Source of the DNA: Actinotalea soli | GTDB lineage: Bacteria; Actinomycetota; Actinomycetes; Actinomycetales; Cellulomonadaceae | Direction of reading: 5' to 3' | DNA: 64,000 nt | Assembly: GCF_017565425.1 (NCBI RefSeq) | Contig: NZ_JAGEMK010000001.1 | Location: forward strand, 496,001-560,000 | In this document: one piece after another, positions 26,046-35,695 of the stretch | How positions within the stretch are numbered: position 1 is the first letter of the stretch | Layout: each line of letters opens with the position of its first letter | Notes under the pieces: model-generated | What the model was told of the DNA's origin: nothing | Seen by the model: only the letters and a program-made list of their open reading frames with translations | Database searches by the model: none | Position numbers and translations under genes: made by a program

Positions 26046-26449
26046 GCGGATGAGTCGGCCGGTACGCCGGGTTCTGTCCCCGCGCGGGGTCTCCCCTGCG
26101 CGGGTGGCGGCCATCCCTCTACGACGTACGTTGCCGCACGCCTCCAGCGGCCTACCCGGGAGCTCGGGCGAGCAGCCCTCGAACGCTCCCTGTCTGGCCT
26201 TGCTCCAGGTGGGGTTTACCTAGCCGCACCGGTCACCCGGCACGCTGGTGGTCTCTTACACCACCGTTTCACCCTTACCGCTCGGGCCCGGCCGAGGCCG
26301 GACCGTCACGGCGGTCTGTTCTCTGTGGCACTGTCCCGCGGGTCACCCCGGGTGGGCGTTACCCACCACCTCGCTCTACGGAGCCCGGACGTTCCTCGGC
26401 AGGTGCGGCGGACCGCACCTGACGCGACCGCCTGGCCGACTCATCCGCA
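26046..26449 (-). ncRNA. rnpB: RNase P RNA (bacterial type A)
   Basis: The catalytic RNA of RNase P, which trims the 5' end of tRNAs, lies on the minus strand. The terminal P1 helix is visible: GGATGAGTCGGCC at the 5' end (26434-26447) pairs with GGCCGACTCATCC at the 3' end (26048-26060). The minus strand also has the conserved GAGGAACGTCCGGGCTCC followed by the AGAGCGAGG region (about 26370-26405), and the TTTCACCCTTACC complement around 26268-26281. The roughly 400-base length fits. Exact ends are within a few bases. Confidence 0.93.
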
Positions 26450-26540
26450 TCACCAGGCTACCGCCCCTCGGGCGTGACGGCGGTCACCGACCCCGTGGGC
26501 GGCGTCCTGGCAGCTCTCCGTCGGGCCATAGCCTTCGACG

Positions 26541-27341
26541 GTGCTCGTGCTCCTCCCGCCCTCCGAGGGCAAGACCGCGCCCCGCCGCGGCAAGCCCGTC
26601 GACCTCAGCTCACTCAGCGCCCCGGGTCTCACCGAGCCGCGGACCCGCGTCCTCGAGGCCCTGCTCGAGGCGAGCGCCCGGCCCGACGCCGTCGACCTGC
26701 TGGGCGTCGGGCCCTCCCTGGCGGCCGAGGTCGAGCGCAACCTCGATCTCCGCGCGGCGCCGACCGCCGCGGCGCGGTCGGTCTACACCGGGGTGCTGTA
26801 CGGCGCGGCCCGCCTGGACGACCTGCCCGCCGCGGCACGTCGTCGGGCACGGGCCTCGGTGCGCACGGTCTCCGCCCTGTGGGGTCTGGTCTCCCCCGAG
26901 GACCGCATCCCCGCGTACCGGCTCTCGATGGGCACCGACCTGCCCGGGATCGGCCGGCTCGCCCAGCACTGGCGCCCCGCGCTCCGCGCCGAGCTCGACC
27001 CCGAGGCCAGCCACCGCCTCGTCGTGGACTGCCGCTCGGCGGCCTACGCGGCGGCCTGGCCGGTCCCCGCGGGAGGCCCGGGCCACGTGAGCGTCGTGGT
27101 GCACCGCGAGGCCGAGGGGCGCCGGACGGTGGTCTCTCACTGGGCCAAGCACACCCGCGGGGTGCTGACCCGGCACCTGGTCACGCGGGAGGGCACCGCG
27201 CCCCGTTCCCCCGAGGAGCTGCTCGACGCGGCCGGGGAGCTGGTCGGCGGCGCGCTGCTCGACGCCGGGCTCACCGAGGGACCGCGCGGGTCGAGCACCC
27301 TGGCCCTCGTCGTGGCTGACCCGACCGGGGCCCCGGTCTGA
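26541..27341 (+). CDS. yaaA: Peroxide stress protein YaaA (UPF0246)
   Basis: This 266-residue protein begins LVLLPPSEGKTAPRRG, the family signature. It continues with SVYTGVLYGAARL, WGLVSPEDRIPAYRLSM and VVSHWAKHTRGVLTRHL, all conserved in YaaA. In E. coli YaaA limits free iron and DNA damage during peroxide stress; the fold has a DNA-binding cleft. The GTG at 26541 places the family start correctly. It converges tightly on the phosphatase gene. Confidence 0.88.
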   Translation: MLVLLPPSEGKTAPRRGKPVDLSSLSAPGLTEPRTRVLEALLEASARPDAVDLLGVGPSLAAEVERNLDLRAAPTAAARSVYTGVLYGAARLDDLPAAARRRARASVRTVSALWGLVSPEDRIPAYRLSMGTDLPGIGRLAQHWRPALRAELDPEASHRLVVDCRSAAYAAAWPVPAGGPGHVSVVVHREAEGRRTVVSHWAKHTRGVLTRHLVTREGTAPRSPEELLDAAGELVGGALLDAGLTEGPRGSSTLALVVADPTGAPV

Positions 27342-27344
27342 GGC

Positions 27345-28100
27345 TCAGCGCGAGGTGACCGCGGGGCTCGCGCGACGCGCGTGCCAGGCGTCGCTGGGCA
27401 TCCCGAGGGCGACGAGCTCCCTGCTGCCGTCGGGCCACCACCGCAGCACCGTCGCCGAGGCCGGCAGCACGCGCAGCCACGACCACGCCTCCCCCGGCAT
27501 GCCGAGGGTCCGCCCGACCGCCGCTCGGATCGCCATCGCGTGGCTCACGACGACGACGGTCCGGCCGACCCCGCCGTCGAGCAGACCCTGCAGACCGGCC
27601 CCGACGCGCTCACCGACGTCGTCGAGCGACTCTCCCCCCGGGGCCCGCACCGCGGTGTCCTCGTACCAACGGCGCAGCTCCCCGGGCCGCCCGTTCTCGA
27701 CCTCGGCGACGGGCAGGCCCTCCCAGTCGCCGAAGTGGCACTCGGCGAAGGCTGCATCGGTCTGCACCGGGAGCCCGAGACGCCGACCGACCGCCGTCGC
27801 GGTCTCCTGCGTGCGGACCATCGGCGAGGCGACGAGGGCGCTCGGATGGGGCAGGTCGGGCCACAGCTCACGACCCACCCGGAAGACGAGGTCGGCGGCC
27901 TGGGCAGCCTGCACGCGCCCGGCCGGGGCGAGGGGCGGGCCCGGCACCGAGGAGCCTGACATCGCCTTGCCGCGCGTCAGCGTGGTCTCCCCGTGCCGCA
28001 CCAGCACCACGCTGACGGGCTCGGCGTCGTCGAACCGCATCGCGGCCCCCGAGGGCCTCCGCTCGCGCGCCCCCGCCGGGGTCGAGGCCCCAGCCGTCAT
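27345..28100 (-). CDS. Histidine phosphatase family protein (CobC/phosphoglycerate mutase-like)
   Basis: This 251-residue protein has the RHG motif VLVRHGETTLTRGKAMSG near residue 33, the acid motif ECHFGDWEGLP, and the second catalytic histidine in VVVSHAMAIRAAV. The reaction is phosphomonoester hydrolysis via a phosphohistidine; the natural substrate is unknown. The ATG at 28100 overlaps the stop of the zinc-ribbon gene (ATGA). In mycobacteria the protein at this place (Rv2228c) is a fusion of RNase HI with this phosphatase. Here only about 20 residues precede the phosphatase, so the RNase H part is absent. Confidence 0.85.
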   Translation of the reverse strand: MTAGASTPAGARERRPSGAAMRFDDAEPVSVVLVRHGETTLTRGKAMSGSSVPGPPLAPAGRVQAAQAADLVFRVGRELWPDLPHPSALVASPMVRTQETATAVGRRLGLPVQTDAAFAECHFGDWEGLPVAEVENGRPGELRRWYEDTAVRAPGGESLDDVGERVGAGLQGLLDGGVGRTVVVVSHAMAIRAAVGRTLGMPGEAWSWLRVLPASATVLRWWPDGSRELVALGMPSDAWHARRASPAVTSR

Positions 28101-28837
28101 CGAGGAGCGTCCGCCCCGCGGACCAGGATGCGGCTGCACTCCTCGCACCGCACGACCTGCTCCTCGGGGGCGGCCTTGATGTGCTCGACATCGCTCGGGT
28201 TGAGCTCGAGGCGGCAGCCCTCGCAGCGACGACCCCGCAGCGCCGCGACACCGACCCCGCCCTGCTGGGCTCGCACCCTGTCGTAGAGGGCGACCAGCCC
28301 CGCGTCGAGCCCTGCGGCACGCTGCTCCCGCTCGGCGGCCACCTGCGCGGCCTGCTCGTCGAGGTCGGCCAGGACCTTCTCGAGCTCGGCCGCGGCGGCC
28401 TGCTGCTGCTCGAGGATGTCGTCCCGGGCGCTCGTGAGGTCCGCCAGGGCGGTCTCGTGGGCCTCGAGCCGCTCCATGACCTCGAGCTCGACCTCCTCGA
28501 GGGCCGCCTGGCGCCGGGCCAGGGCCTCGAGCTCGCTGGTCAGGGCCTGGGCGTCCTTGGCGTTGGCCCCGGCGTCGAGTCGAGCCTGGTCCCGGTTCGC
28601 GCGGCTGCGCACCTGCTCGACGTCCTGCTCGGCCTTGGTGAGCTCGCGGCGCAGGTCGCTCACCGCGGTCCGTGAGGTGACGACCGCGCTCTCGACGTCC
28701 GCCAGGCGCGAGGAGAGCTCGGTCACGGTCTGGTGCGCGGGGTGCTTGGCGCGCTGGTGGGCGATCTGGGCCGCGCGGGTGTCGAGGGCCTGGACCTCGA
28801 GGAGCCGGTGCTGGTCGGCGACGGGGGCGGTGCTCAC
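28097..28837 (-). CDS. Coiled-coil zinc-ribbon protein (CT398-like)
   Basis: This protein has 246 residues. Residues about 15-190 form a long antiparallel coiled coil (heptads rich in Ala, Glu, Leu and Arg). The C-terminus is a C4 zinc ribbon with GRRCEGCRLEL and VVRCEECSRILV. The family (C. trachomatis CT398, H. pylori HP0958, M. tuberculosis Rv2229c) acts as an adaptor. HP0958 binds RNA and a sigma factor, but no general function is agreed. The GTG start overlaps the Nif3 stop, and the stop overlaps the phosphatase start, so three genes form one coupled operon. Confidence 0.87.
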   Translation of the reverse strand: MSTAPVADQHRLLEVQALDTRAAQIAHQRAKHPAHQTVTELSSRLADVESAVVTSRTAVSDLRRELTKAEQDVEQVRSRANRDQARLDAGANAKDAQALTSELEALARRQAALEEVELEVMERLEAHETALADLTSARDDILEQQQAAAAELEKVLADLDEQAAQVAAEREQRAAGLDAGLVALYDRVRAQQGGVGVAALRGRRCEGCRLELNPSDVEHIKAAPEEQVVRCEECSRILVRGADAPR

Positions 28838-30060
28838 GGCTGGGATCCTCCAACGGACGGGTCGGCGGGTGAGGCGAGGCGCGCGGTCCACGGGTCGGTG
28901 CGGCGGGTGCTCACCCGGGTCTCCACCGTAGTGCCCGCCCCGTGGGCCACGTGCAGGTCTGCGGTGAGCCGCCGAGCGGCGTGCTCGAGCCAGGGCCACT
29001 CGCTCGCGAAGTGGGCCACGTCGACCAGGAACGGCCGCCCGTCCGCGGCCGGTCGCCCCTCGCGGAGGGCCTCGATCTCGGCCCGCTCGCGCAGCTCGGA
29101 GGCCGGGTGGTGCCGCAGGTCAGCGGTGAGGTACACGTCTGCCCCGCTGGCACGGACGGCGTCGAAGAGCGAGTCCCCCGACCCACCGACCACCGCGACC
29201 CGCTCCACCGGCGCGTCGAGGTCACCCGCGACACGCACCCCCTGGGCCGTGCCGGGCAGGGCCTCGGCCACGACGCGGGCGAAGGCGCCGAGGGTGGCGG
29301 GGCTCGCGAGGCGCCCGACCCGGCCCAGCCCGGTCTCCCCCGGCAGCGCTGCCGGCTCCAGGACGTCGAAGGCCGGCTCCTCGTACGGGTGTGCCGCACG
29401 GAGCGCGGCGAGGACCGCGGTGCGCCGCCGGCGCGGGGCGAACATCTCGACACGGGTCTCCGCGACCTGGGCCCGGACCCCGACCTCGCCGATCGCCGGC
29501 TCGGCGCCGGGACCGGGCACGAAGGTGCCAGCACCCGTCGTCGTCCAGGCGCACCGGCTGTAGTCCCCGAGGGCACCGGCGCCCGCCTCAGCCAACGCGT
29601 CCACGAGGGCCTCGGCGTCCTCGGCGGGCACCAGCACCACGTGCTTGTCGACCGGCGCGCCCGGGATCGGGACCAGGGGCTCGAGGTCCACCAGGCCGAC
29701 GGCCAGCGCCAGGGCCTCGGCGACCCCGCCCGGGGCGGAGTCGGCGTTGGTGTGCGCGACGTGCAACGCGCACCCGGCCTGGATCAGGCGGTGCACCAGC
29801 CGACCCTTGAAGGTCGTCGCGGCGACCGAGTGGACGGGACGCAGCAGCAGCGGGTGGTGGGTCAGGAGAAGGTCGGCCCCCCAGGCGATCGCCTCGTCGA
29901 CCACCTCGGCGGTCGGATCGACCGCGAGCAGCACCTTGGTCACCGGCTGGTCGGGGTCGCCGCACACGGTCCCGACGGCATCCCAGGACTCCGCCGTGCT
30001 GGGGGGGTAGCGGTGGTCGAGGATCGCGACGACGTCGGCGAGGGTCAGGTGCTCAGTCAC
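28834..30060 (-). CDS. Nif3-like dinuclear metal center protein
   Basis: This 408-residue protein is a hexameric Nif3/YbgI/YqfO-type metal-binding protein of uncertain activity, sometimes described as a GTP cyclohydrolase-like hydrolase. Metal-ligand motifs are visible: LLLTHHPLLLRP in the N-terminal half and VAHTNADSAPGGV. DLRHHPASE and VDVAHFASEWPWLE follow in the C-terminal half. At this length it must carry the PII-like insertion between the two halves, as in YqfO. The GTG start at 30060 gives MTEHLTLADVVAILD. It heads the Nif3, zinc-ribbon and phosphatase operon, an order also found in mycobacteria. Confidence 0.88.
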   Translation of the reverse strand: MTEHLTLADVVAILDHRYPPSTAESWDAVGTVCGDPDQPVTKVLLAVDPTAEVVDEAIAWGADLLLTHHPLLLRPVHSVAATTFKGRLVHRLIQAGCALHVAHTNADSAPGGVAEALALAVGLVDLEPLVPIPGAPVDKHVVLVPAEDAEALVDALAEAGAGALGDYSRCAWTTTGAGTFVPGPGAEPAIGEVGVRAQVAETRVEMFAPRRRRTAVLAALRAAHPYEEPAFDVLEPAALPGETGLGRVGRLASPATLGAFARVVAEALPGTAQGVRVAGDLDAPVERVAVVGGSGDSLFDAVRASGADVYLTADLRHHPASELRERAEIEALREGRPAADGRPFLVDVAHFASEWPWLEHAARRLTADLHVAHGAGTTVETRVSTRRTDPWTARLASPADPSVGGSQP

Positions 30061-30135
30061 GTGACCGACGCTACCGGGAGCGTCGCCAGCGCAGAGGCAC
30101 CAGGAGCGAGCCGCGATGCGGCGGGGAGGTGCGGG

Positions 30136-30209
30136 TGGGCCCGGCCGGTCTCGAACCGACGACCTCCGCGGTGTAAGCGCGGCGCTCTGACCAACTGAGC
30201 TACAGGCCC
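30136..30209 (-). tRNA. tRNA-Val (anticodon TAC)
   Basis: A full cloverleaf is visible on the minus strand. The acceptor GGGCCTG pairs with CGGGCCC, the D-arm is AGCTCAGTTGGTCAGAGC, the anticodon loop is CTTACAC in a CCGCG/CGCGG stem, and the T-loop is TTCGAGA. The anticodon TAC reads GUA/GUG valine codons. The gene is 74 bases, with A as discriminator. Confidence 0.96.
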
Positions 30210-30226
30210 GACGACGATCGCACAGC

Positions 30227-30736
30227 CTACCGGTGGGTCAGGGCTTCGCGGGTGCGCGCCTCGAGCCGCGCCTCGTTCCAGATGGTCCACGGCTCGTGCT
30301 CCGCCGCCGCGGTGGCGCTGACGGGCGCGCTCGCCCCGGAACCGCCGTGCCAGAGCCGCAGGTCGTCGTCAGCACCCATGACGAGGCGTACCTCGGACAG
30401 GCGCGAGTCCCTCTCGGCGTCGTACGCCGGGGACACGCCCATCAACGGCCAGCGCCTCTTGGAGATCCCGAGCCCGGAGAGGGCCACGGGGTCGAAGAGC
30501 CTCGGGGCCGCGGTCACCGCGGCGAGGTCGGTGGCCAGCGTCCCCACCAGGTCGAAGACCTCGACGAGGAACCCCGCTCCGCCGAGGTCGACGATCACCC
30601 TGCTGAAGGCGAACTCAGAGCCGCGTCCGGCGAAGGTCGCCGGGGCAAGACGTCGCGTGATCGGCTCGTCGGCCAGGAACAGCGGCACGGCGAAGACCGA
30701 TCCCGGCTCGATCTCGACGAGGCGCCTGCGGCTCAT
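30227..30736 (-). CDS. Imm26-like protein (orphan immunity-type fold)
   Basis: This protein has 169 residues. The order [42 protein letters not shown] and [14 protein letters not shown] follows the Imm26 family, which usually protects against contact-dependent or polymorphic toxins. It has no signal peptide. The start overlaps the peroxiredoxin stop by ATGA, and no toxin gene lies nearby, so here it looks like a housekeeping or domesticated member. The assignment rests on my reading of motif order and should be checked by profile search. Confidence 0.55.
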   Translation of the reverse strand: MSRRRLVEIEPGSVFAVPLFLADEPITRRLAPATFAGRGSEFAFSRVIVDLGGAGFLVEVFDLVGTLATDLAAVTAAPRLFDPVALSGLGISKRRWPLMGVSPAYDAERDSRLSEVRLVMGADDDLRLWHGGSGASAPVSATAAAEHEPWTIWNEARLEARTREALTHR

Positions 30737-31203
30737 GCGAGTCCGGCGAGGGCCGCCCGGTACGCCCCCAGCTCACGGGCGCGCCCCGGCGGGTTGACGA
30801 CGCTCCAGCGGACGATCCCGTCGGCGTCGACGAGGAACGACCCGCGCCGAGCGAGCCCTCGGTCCCCGTCGAAGACCCCGAAGGCGCTCGCCGCCTCGCC
30901 GTGCGGCCAGAAGTCCGAGAGCAGGTCGAAGGTGAACCCCTGCTGCTCGGACCACGCCCTGAGGGTGTGCACCGGGTCGCACGAGACGGCGAGGAGCCGC
31001 ACCCGTGCCTGCTCGAAGTCCTCGAGGTTGTCGCGCAGCTCGCACAGCTCCTGGGTGCAGGTCCCCGAGAAGGCGAACGGGAAGAAGACGACGGCGACCG
31101 CGCCCCCGCGCAACCCGGTGAGGCGCAGCGGTGTGCCGTGCGTGTCGAGCAGCTCGACGTCAGGGGCGACGTCCCCCGGACGCAGAGGCGTGGAGGACGT
31201 CAT
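30733..31203 (-). CDS. ahpE: Peroxiredoxin, AhpE-like
   Basis: This 156-residue thiol peroxidase of the AhpC/TSA fold reduces hydrogen peroxide, organic peroxides and peroxynitrite. The active site is [19 protein letters not shown], with peroxidatic Cys49; Cys54 is also present. The resolving partner is usually mycothiol or mycoredoxin in actinobacteria. Rv2238c (AhpE) has the same active-site context and the same neighbours (DUF3052, aceE). It overlaps the Imm26-like gene by ATGA. Confidence 0.9.
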   Translation of the reverse strand: MTSSTPLRPGDVAPDVELLDTHGTPLRLTGLRGGAVAVVFFPFAFSGTCTQELCELRDNLEDFEQARVRLLAVSCDPVHTLRAWSEQQGFTFDLLSDFWPHGEAASAFGVFDGDRGLARRGSFLVDADGIVRWSVVNPPGRARELGAYRAALAGLA

Positions 31204-31222
31204 CGACGAAGGGCCTCAGACC

Positions 31223-31681
31223 TCAGCGCCCGCGGCCGCGGGTACCCAGGCGCGTGGCCGACCAGTCCGCGGCGATGGTCAGGGTGCTGGTCGCGTGCAG
31301 GCCCGCGGTCGTCGCGGCCTCCTCGATGTCGCTGTGCCCGACGGTGCCTGCACGCCCGGGCTTGAGCGTGAGGAGCCAGATCGAGCCGCCCTCGTCCAGG
31401 ACGGTCCGGGCGTCGACGAGGGCGTCGGTGAGGTCGCCGTCGTCCTCACGCCACCAGATGACCACGACGTCGGTGACGTCGTCGTAGTCCTCGTCGACCA
31501 TCTCGGACCCGGTGATCTCCTCGATCCCCAGGCGAAGGTCCTGATCCACGTCGTCGTCGTAGCCGAACTCCTGGACCACCTGGCCGGACGAGAGGTTGAG
31601 CCGGGCTGCGCCCGCTCCGCTCTGGCCGCCCGCAGGCTCCGCGGTCGATCCCACTGGTGTGCCGTTCCCTTCGTCCGTCAT
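31223..31681 (-). CDS. DUF3052 family protein
   Basis: This 152-residue cytoplasmic protein has a Gly/Ala-rich leader of about 25 residues. It then has [39 protein letters not shown] and [20 protein letters not shown], the DUF3052 signature. The function is unknown; the family is almost confined to actinobacteria and lies divergently beside aceE in mycobacteria as it does here. The ATG at 31681 is chosen. An upstream in-frame start at 31774 would add an implausible leader. The peroxiredoxin gene starts 19 bases downstream. Confidence 0.85.
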   Translation of the reverse strand: MTDEGNGTPVGSTAEPAGGQSGAGAARLNLSSGQVVQEFGYDDDVDQDLRLGIEEITGSEMVDEDYDDVTDVVVIWWREDDGDLTDALVDARTVLDEGGSIWLLTLKPGRAGTVGHSDIEEAATTAGLHATSTLTIAADWSATRLGTRGRGR

Positions 31682-31746
31682 CTCGTTCCGCCGTGCCCGC
31701 ACCCGGTGCTGGGTGGGCTGCGGCTGCCACACGGTAGCCCACAGCA

Positions 31747-31780
31747 TCCCGCACGCGTGTGGCAAGCGCCACATGCGGGA
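31747..31780. repeat. Inverted repeat in the DUF3052-aceE divergent promoter region
   Basis: TCCCGCA at 31747-31753 and TGTGGC at 31758-31763 are the inverted complement of GCCACA (31768-31773) and TGCGGGA (31774-31780), with a 4-base AAGC spacer and a 4-base interruption on one side. It sits between the divergent genes, about 65 bases upstream of DUF3052 and 190 upstream of aceE, as expected for an operator. I do not recognise the regulator. Confidence 0.4.
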
Positions 31781-31972
31781 CGGGTGTCGCGGACGTCACG
31801 TCCCAATTGTCGGATCACCAGGGCCCTCGGTGTGACTTTCCCCCGTCCGACGGCAGAGAATGGTCGGACGACCGCGAACCACCGGTGCCTACGCACGCCC
31901 GGAGGCCGCGGGCCGACCCGAGCACCGAGCCGACGGCGTCCGACCGGACCCGGCGCAGGTGCGGACGACGAG

Positions 31973-34726
31973 GTGAGGTTGCTGGTGGCTGCACGTGACA
32001 CGACGGGCCCGCTGATCAACGGTCTGCTCAGCCAGGTCCCGGACATCGATCCGGACGAGACCGGTGAGTGGATCGAGTCCTTCGACGGCCTGGTGGACGA
32101 GCGTGGTGGGCCCCGGGCCCGGTACGTCCTGCTCAACCTGCTCAAGAGGGCCCGGGAGCGCAACGTCGCCGTCCCGACCTCGATCAACACGCCGTACGTC
32201 AACACGATCGGCGTGCACGAGGAGCCCTACTTCCCCGGTGACGAGGTCGTCGAGCGCCGGTACCGGAGCTGGCTGCGCTGGAACGCGGCGGTCATGGTGA
32301 CCCGCGCCCAGCGCCCCGAGATCAGCGTGGGCGGGCACATCTCCTCCTACGCCTCGGTCGCGACCCTGTACGAGGTCGGCCTCAACCACTTCTTCCGTGG
32401 CAAGGACCACCCGGGCGGCGGCGACCAGATCTACTTCCAGGGCCACGCGGCCCCCGGCGTCTACGCCCGCGCCTTCCTCGAGGGCCGGATGAGCGCCGAG
32501 CAGCTCGACGGCTTCCGCCAGGAGGTCTCCGCCGAGAGCGGCGGGCTGTCCTCCTACCCGCACCCGCGCCTCATGCCGGACTTCTGGGAGTTCCCCACCG
32601 TCTCGATGGGCCTGGGCCCCGCGTCGGCGATCTACCAGGCGTGGGTCAACAAGTACACGCACAACCGTGGCATCAAGGACACCGGCGAGCAGAATGTCTG
32701 GGCCTTCCTCGGCGACGGCGAGATGGACGAGCCCGAGAGCCGCGGCATGCTCCAGCAGGCCGCCCAGCAGGGCCTGGACAACCTGACCTTCGTCGTCAAC
32801 TGCAACCTGCAGCGCCTCGACGGCCCGGTCCGCGGCAACGGCAAGATCATCCAGGAGCTCGAGGCCTTCTTCCGCGGGGCCGGCTGGAACGTCATCAAGG
32901 TCGTGTGGGGCCGTGAGTGGGACTCCCTGCTCAACGCCGACAAGGACCGCGCGCTGGTGAACCTGATGAACACCACGCCCGACGGCGACTTCCAGACCTA
33001 CCGTGCCGAGAACGGCGCCTTCATCCGGGAGCACTTCTTCGGTCGGGACCCGCGCACCAAGCAGCTCGTCGAGAAGATGACCGACGACGAGATCTGGGCC
33101 CTCAAGCGCGGTGGCCACGACTACCGGAAGATCTACGCCGCCTACGCCGCCGCGCAGGCCCACACGGGCCAGCCGACGGTCATCCTCGCGCACACCATCA
33201 AGGGCTACGGCCTGGGCACCAACTTCGCCGGCCGCAACTCGACGCACCAGATGAAGAAGCTCAAGGCCGACGACCTCAAGACGCTGCGCGACTCGCTGCG
33301 CATCCCGCTGACCGACGAGCAGCTCGAGGCCGACCCCTACGCCCCGCCGTACTACCACCCGGGCGAGGACGCCCCCGAGATCCAGTACATGATCGAGCGC
33401 CGCAAGGCCCTCGGCGGGTTCGTCCCCGAGCGGCGCAGCCGGTACACCCCGGTGACCCTGCCCCCCGAGAAGTCCTACGAGGTGCTCGCCAAGGGCTCGG
33501 GCCAGCAGCAGGTGGCCACGACCATGGCCTTCGTCCGGCTCCTCAAGGACCTGATGAAGGACAAGGAGTTCGGCCACCGCATCGTGCCGATCATCCCGGA
33601 CGAGGCCCGGACCTTCGGCCTGGACTCGATCTTCCCGAGCGCGAAGATCTTCAACACCCAGGGGCAGAACTACCTGGCTGTCGACCGAGAGCTGATGCTC
33701 TCGTACAAGGAGTCCGAGACCGGGCAGATCCTGCACACGGGCATCAACGAGGCCGGCTCGGCCGCGGCCTTCCAGTCGGTCGGCACGTCGTACGCGACCC
33801 AGGGCGAAGCCCTGGTGCCGGTCTACATCTTCTACTCGATGTTCGGCTTCCAGCGGACCGGGGACCAGTTCTGGGCCGCGGGCGACCAGATGACCCGCGG
33901 GTTCATCATCGGCGCGACCGCCGGGCGCACCACCCTGACCGGTGAGGGACTGCAGCACGCCGACGGCCACTCGCCGATCCTCGCCGCGACCAACCCCGCC
34001 GTGATCCACTACGACCCCGCCTACGGGTACGAGATCCGCCACATCGTGCGCGACGGACTGCAGCGCATGTACGGCGAGGACTCCCGCGACCAGAACGTCA
34101 TGTACTACCTGACGGTCTACAACGAGCCGATGACCCAGCCGGCCGAGCCGGAGGACGTCGACGTGGACGGGATCCTGCGGGGCATCCACCGGGTGCACAC
34201 CACCGAGGGCGAGGGCCCGCGGGCTCAGATCCTCGCCTCGGGCGTCGGGGTGCCGTGGGGCCTGGAGGCCGCCGAGCTCCTCGCCGAGGACTGGGGCGTG
34301 CGGGCCGACGTCTGGTCGGTCACGAGCTGGAACGAGCTGCGCCGCGACGGCATCGCCGCCGAGGAGCACAACTTCCTGCACCCGGGCGAGGAGCCGCGCA
34401 CCGCCTACCTCACCGAGAAGCTGGCCGACGCGCAGGGCCCCTTCGTCGCGACGACCGACTTCGACCACATGGTGCCCGACCAGGTCCGGCAGTGGATCCC
34501 GGGCGAGTACGCCACCCTGGGCGCGGACGGCTTCGGCTTCTCCGACACGCGCCAGGCCGCGCGCCGTCACTTCAAGATCGACGGGCCCTCGACCGTGGTC
34601 AAGGTGCTGCAGCTCCTCGCGCGCCGTGGCGAGGTCCCGGCCGACGCCCCGGCGCAGGCCATCGAGAAGTACCGCATCCACGACGTGCGTGCCGGCTCCT
34701 CGGGGGTCGCCGGCGGCGACGCCTGA
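31973..34726 (+). CDS. aceE: Pyruvate dehydrogenase E1 component, homodimeric
   Basis: This 917-residue thiamine-diphosphate enzyme decarboxylates pyruvate and passes the acetyl group to the E2 lipoyl domain, feeding acetyl-CoA to the citric acid cycle and to the fatty-acid genes downstream. The TPP motif begins [12 protein letters not shown] and ends near [28 protein letters not shown] and [16 protein letters not shown] are typical of AceE. Two GTG starts are possible. The one at 31973 is in frame, and the one at 31985 has GGTGAGG just upstream and may be the true start. The reading frame is also open upstream, but that part is not conserved. Confidence 0.95.
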   Translation: MRLLVAARDTTGPLINGLLSQVPDIDPDETGEWIESFDGLVDERGGPRARYVLLNLLKRARERNVAVPTSINTPYVNTIGVHEEPYFPGDEVVERRYRSWLRWNAAVMVTRAQRPEISVGGHISSYASVATLYEVGLNHFFRGKDHPGGGDQIYFQGHAAPGVYARAFLEGRMSAEQLDGFRQEVSAESGGLSSYPHPRLMPDFWEFPTVSMGLGPASAIYQAWVNKYTHNRGIKDTGEQNVWAFLGDGEMDEPESRGMLQQAAQQGLDNLTFVVNCNLQRLDGPVRGNGKIIQELEAFFRGAGWNVIKVVWGREWDSLLNADKDRALVNLMNTTPDGDFQTYRAENGAFIREHFFGRDPRTKQLVEKMTDDEIWALKRGGHDYRKIYAAYAAAQAHTGQPTVILAHTIKGYGLGTNFAGRNSTHQMKKLKADDLKTLRDSLRIPLTDEQLEADPYAPPYYHPGEDAPEIQYMIERRKALGGFVPERRSRYTPVTLPPEKSYEVLAKGSGQQQVATTMAFVRLLKDLMKDKEFGHRIVPIIPDEARTFGLDSIFPSAKIFNTQGQNYLAVDRELMLSYKESETGQILHTGINEAGSAAAFQSVGTSYATQGEALVPVYIFYSMFGFQRTGDQFWAAGDQMTRGFIIGATAGRTTLTGEGLQHADGHSPILAATNPAVIHYDPAYGYEIRHIVRDGLQRMYGEDSRDQNVMYYLTVYNEPMTQPAEPEDVDVDGILRGIHRVHTTEGEGPRAQILASGVGVPWGLEAAELLAEDWGVRADVWSVTSWNELRRDGIAAEEHNFLHPGEEPRTAYLTEKLADAQGPFVATTDFDHMVPDQVRQWIPGEYATLGADGFGFSDTRQAARRHFKIDGPSTVVKVLQLLARRGEVPADAPAQAIEKYRIHDVRAGSSGVAGGDA

Positions 34727-34733
34727 GCCCCTC

Positions 34734-34764
34734 GGGCCGGACAGGACGACCTCCTGTCCGGCCC
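34734..34764 (+). terminator. Terminator hairpin after aceE (first)
   Basis: GGGCCGGACAGG at 34734-34745 pairs with CCTGTCCGGCCC at 34753-34764, with a 7-base loop, starting 8 bases after the aceE stop. There is no T-run, as is common for actinobacterial terminators. Confidence 0.75.
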
Positions 34765-34783
34765 GGGGCCGCGCACGGCACGC

Positions 34784-34827
34784 ACGACGACGCCCGGTGC
34801 ACCTGAGGGTGCACCGGGCGTCGTCGT
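34784..34827. terminator. Perfect 20-bp hairpin between convergent genes
   Basis: Bases 34784-34803 and 34808-34827 are exact inverted complements with a TGAG loop. The hairpin sits between aceE and the minus-strand gene ending at 34864, so it can act as a bidirectional terminator. It is the second of two hairpins in this gap. Confidence 0.8.
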
Positions 34828-34863
34828 GGCTGCGGGGTCAGCCCCCGTGACGGCCGAGGGGGA

Positions 34864-35547
34864 TCAGGTGCCCGTGAGGTGCTGCTCGGCCTCGGCCACC
34901 GTCTGGGCGAGCTCGGCCTTGAGGTCCGCGACCTCGCGCTGGTCGGGGTAGAGGTCCAGGGCCTGCAGGTGCTGCTTGGCCTCGAGCGGACGATCCGCCT
35001 CGATCGCAGCGAGCACCAGGTGCCGGGCGATCTCGGGGGTCTGCTCGCGTACCCGCCAGTGGCCGACGCCGAGCCCGAGGGCGTCGACCGGCGCACCGGC
35101 CTCGCGCAGGACGGCGAGGCCCTCGGCCAGGCCGTGGCCCGAGGAGTCCCGCTCGGCGGCGGTGGCGAGCCGCCGGATCGCGCCCTCGTGGTCGTCGTGG
35201 ATCGACAGCCGTGCGAGCTCGACCAAGGGGTACCAGGCGCGCGGGTGGCCGGCGAGCTCCTCAGCGAGGGCCCAGACCGCCAGGTCGGCCGCCCGCTGCT
35301 TCTCGACCTCGTCCTGCGGAGCGGTCAGCGGGTCGCCGTCGGGCCCGACCTCTGCCGCACGTCGACGCACGATCTCGGCGAGGGCCTGGAAGGCACGGAC
35401 GTCGTTCGGGTCCTCCCCCAGCATCGCGCGCACGGCGTCCTCGTGGACGGTGTCGCGGCGTCGGACGGAGGTCGGGCGTCGTACGCCGACCCGCGACGCC
35501 GACACCGGTCGGCGGATGAGGCGACGGAGCCGTGGGAGCAATGCCAT
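34864..35547 (-). CDS. Helical-repeat protein of unknown function (TPR-like)
   Basis: This 227-residue protein starts MALLPRLRRLIRRP, a basic amphipathic start without a clear signal peptide. It is then helical: VRAFQALAEIVRRRAAEV, ADLAVWALAEELAGHPRAWY, AIRRLATAAERDSSGHGLA, PIARHLVLAAIEAD-like, and KAELAQTVAEAEQHL. The repeating pairs of helices suggest TPR-like packing. I do not recognise a family by name; actinobacteria often have such a gene beside aceE or fasR. It converges on aceE and is divergent from fasR. Confidence 0.6.
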   Translation of the reverse strand: MALLPRLRRLIRRPVSASRVGVRRPTSVRRRDTVHEDAVRAMLGEDPNDVRAFQALAEIVRRRAAEVGPDGDPLTAPQDEVEKQRAADLAVWALAEELAGHPRAWYPLVELARLSIHDDHEGAIRRLATAAERDSSGHGLAEGLAVLREAGAPVDALGLGVGHWRVREQTPEIARHLVLAAIEADRPLEAKQHLQALDLYPDQREVADLKAELAQTVAEAEQHLTGT

Positions 35548-35695
35548 GACCCGACGATAGCCGCACTCGCCCCGCGGCACCGGTCGACGGGCACCCGGGT
35601 CCTGCTGATCTCCAGGACCCGGCACCGGGGCACCTTGTGCGCTCCCTACAACGGGGCGGCCCCGGGGCAGCCGTGCGGGCCCTATGCTCGCTGCC

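Noticed and set aside
26046-26449. Protein-coding frames across the RNase P RNA
   Set aside because: The terminal pairing and conserved core identify it as rnpB; the frames there have no protein similarity.
31889-34681. 930-codon frame antisense to aceE
   Set aside because: The AceE protein on the other strand is fully conserved; the antisense translation is repetitive Val/Asp/Arg/Leu text.
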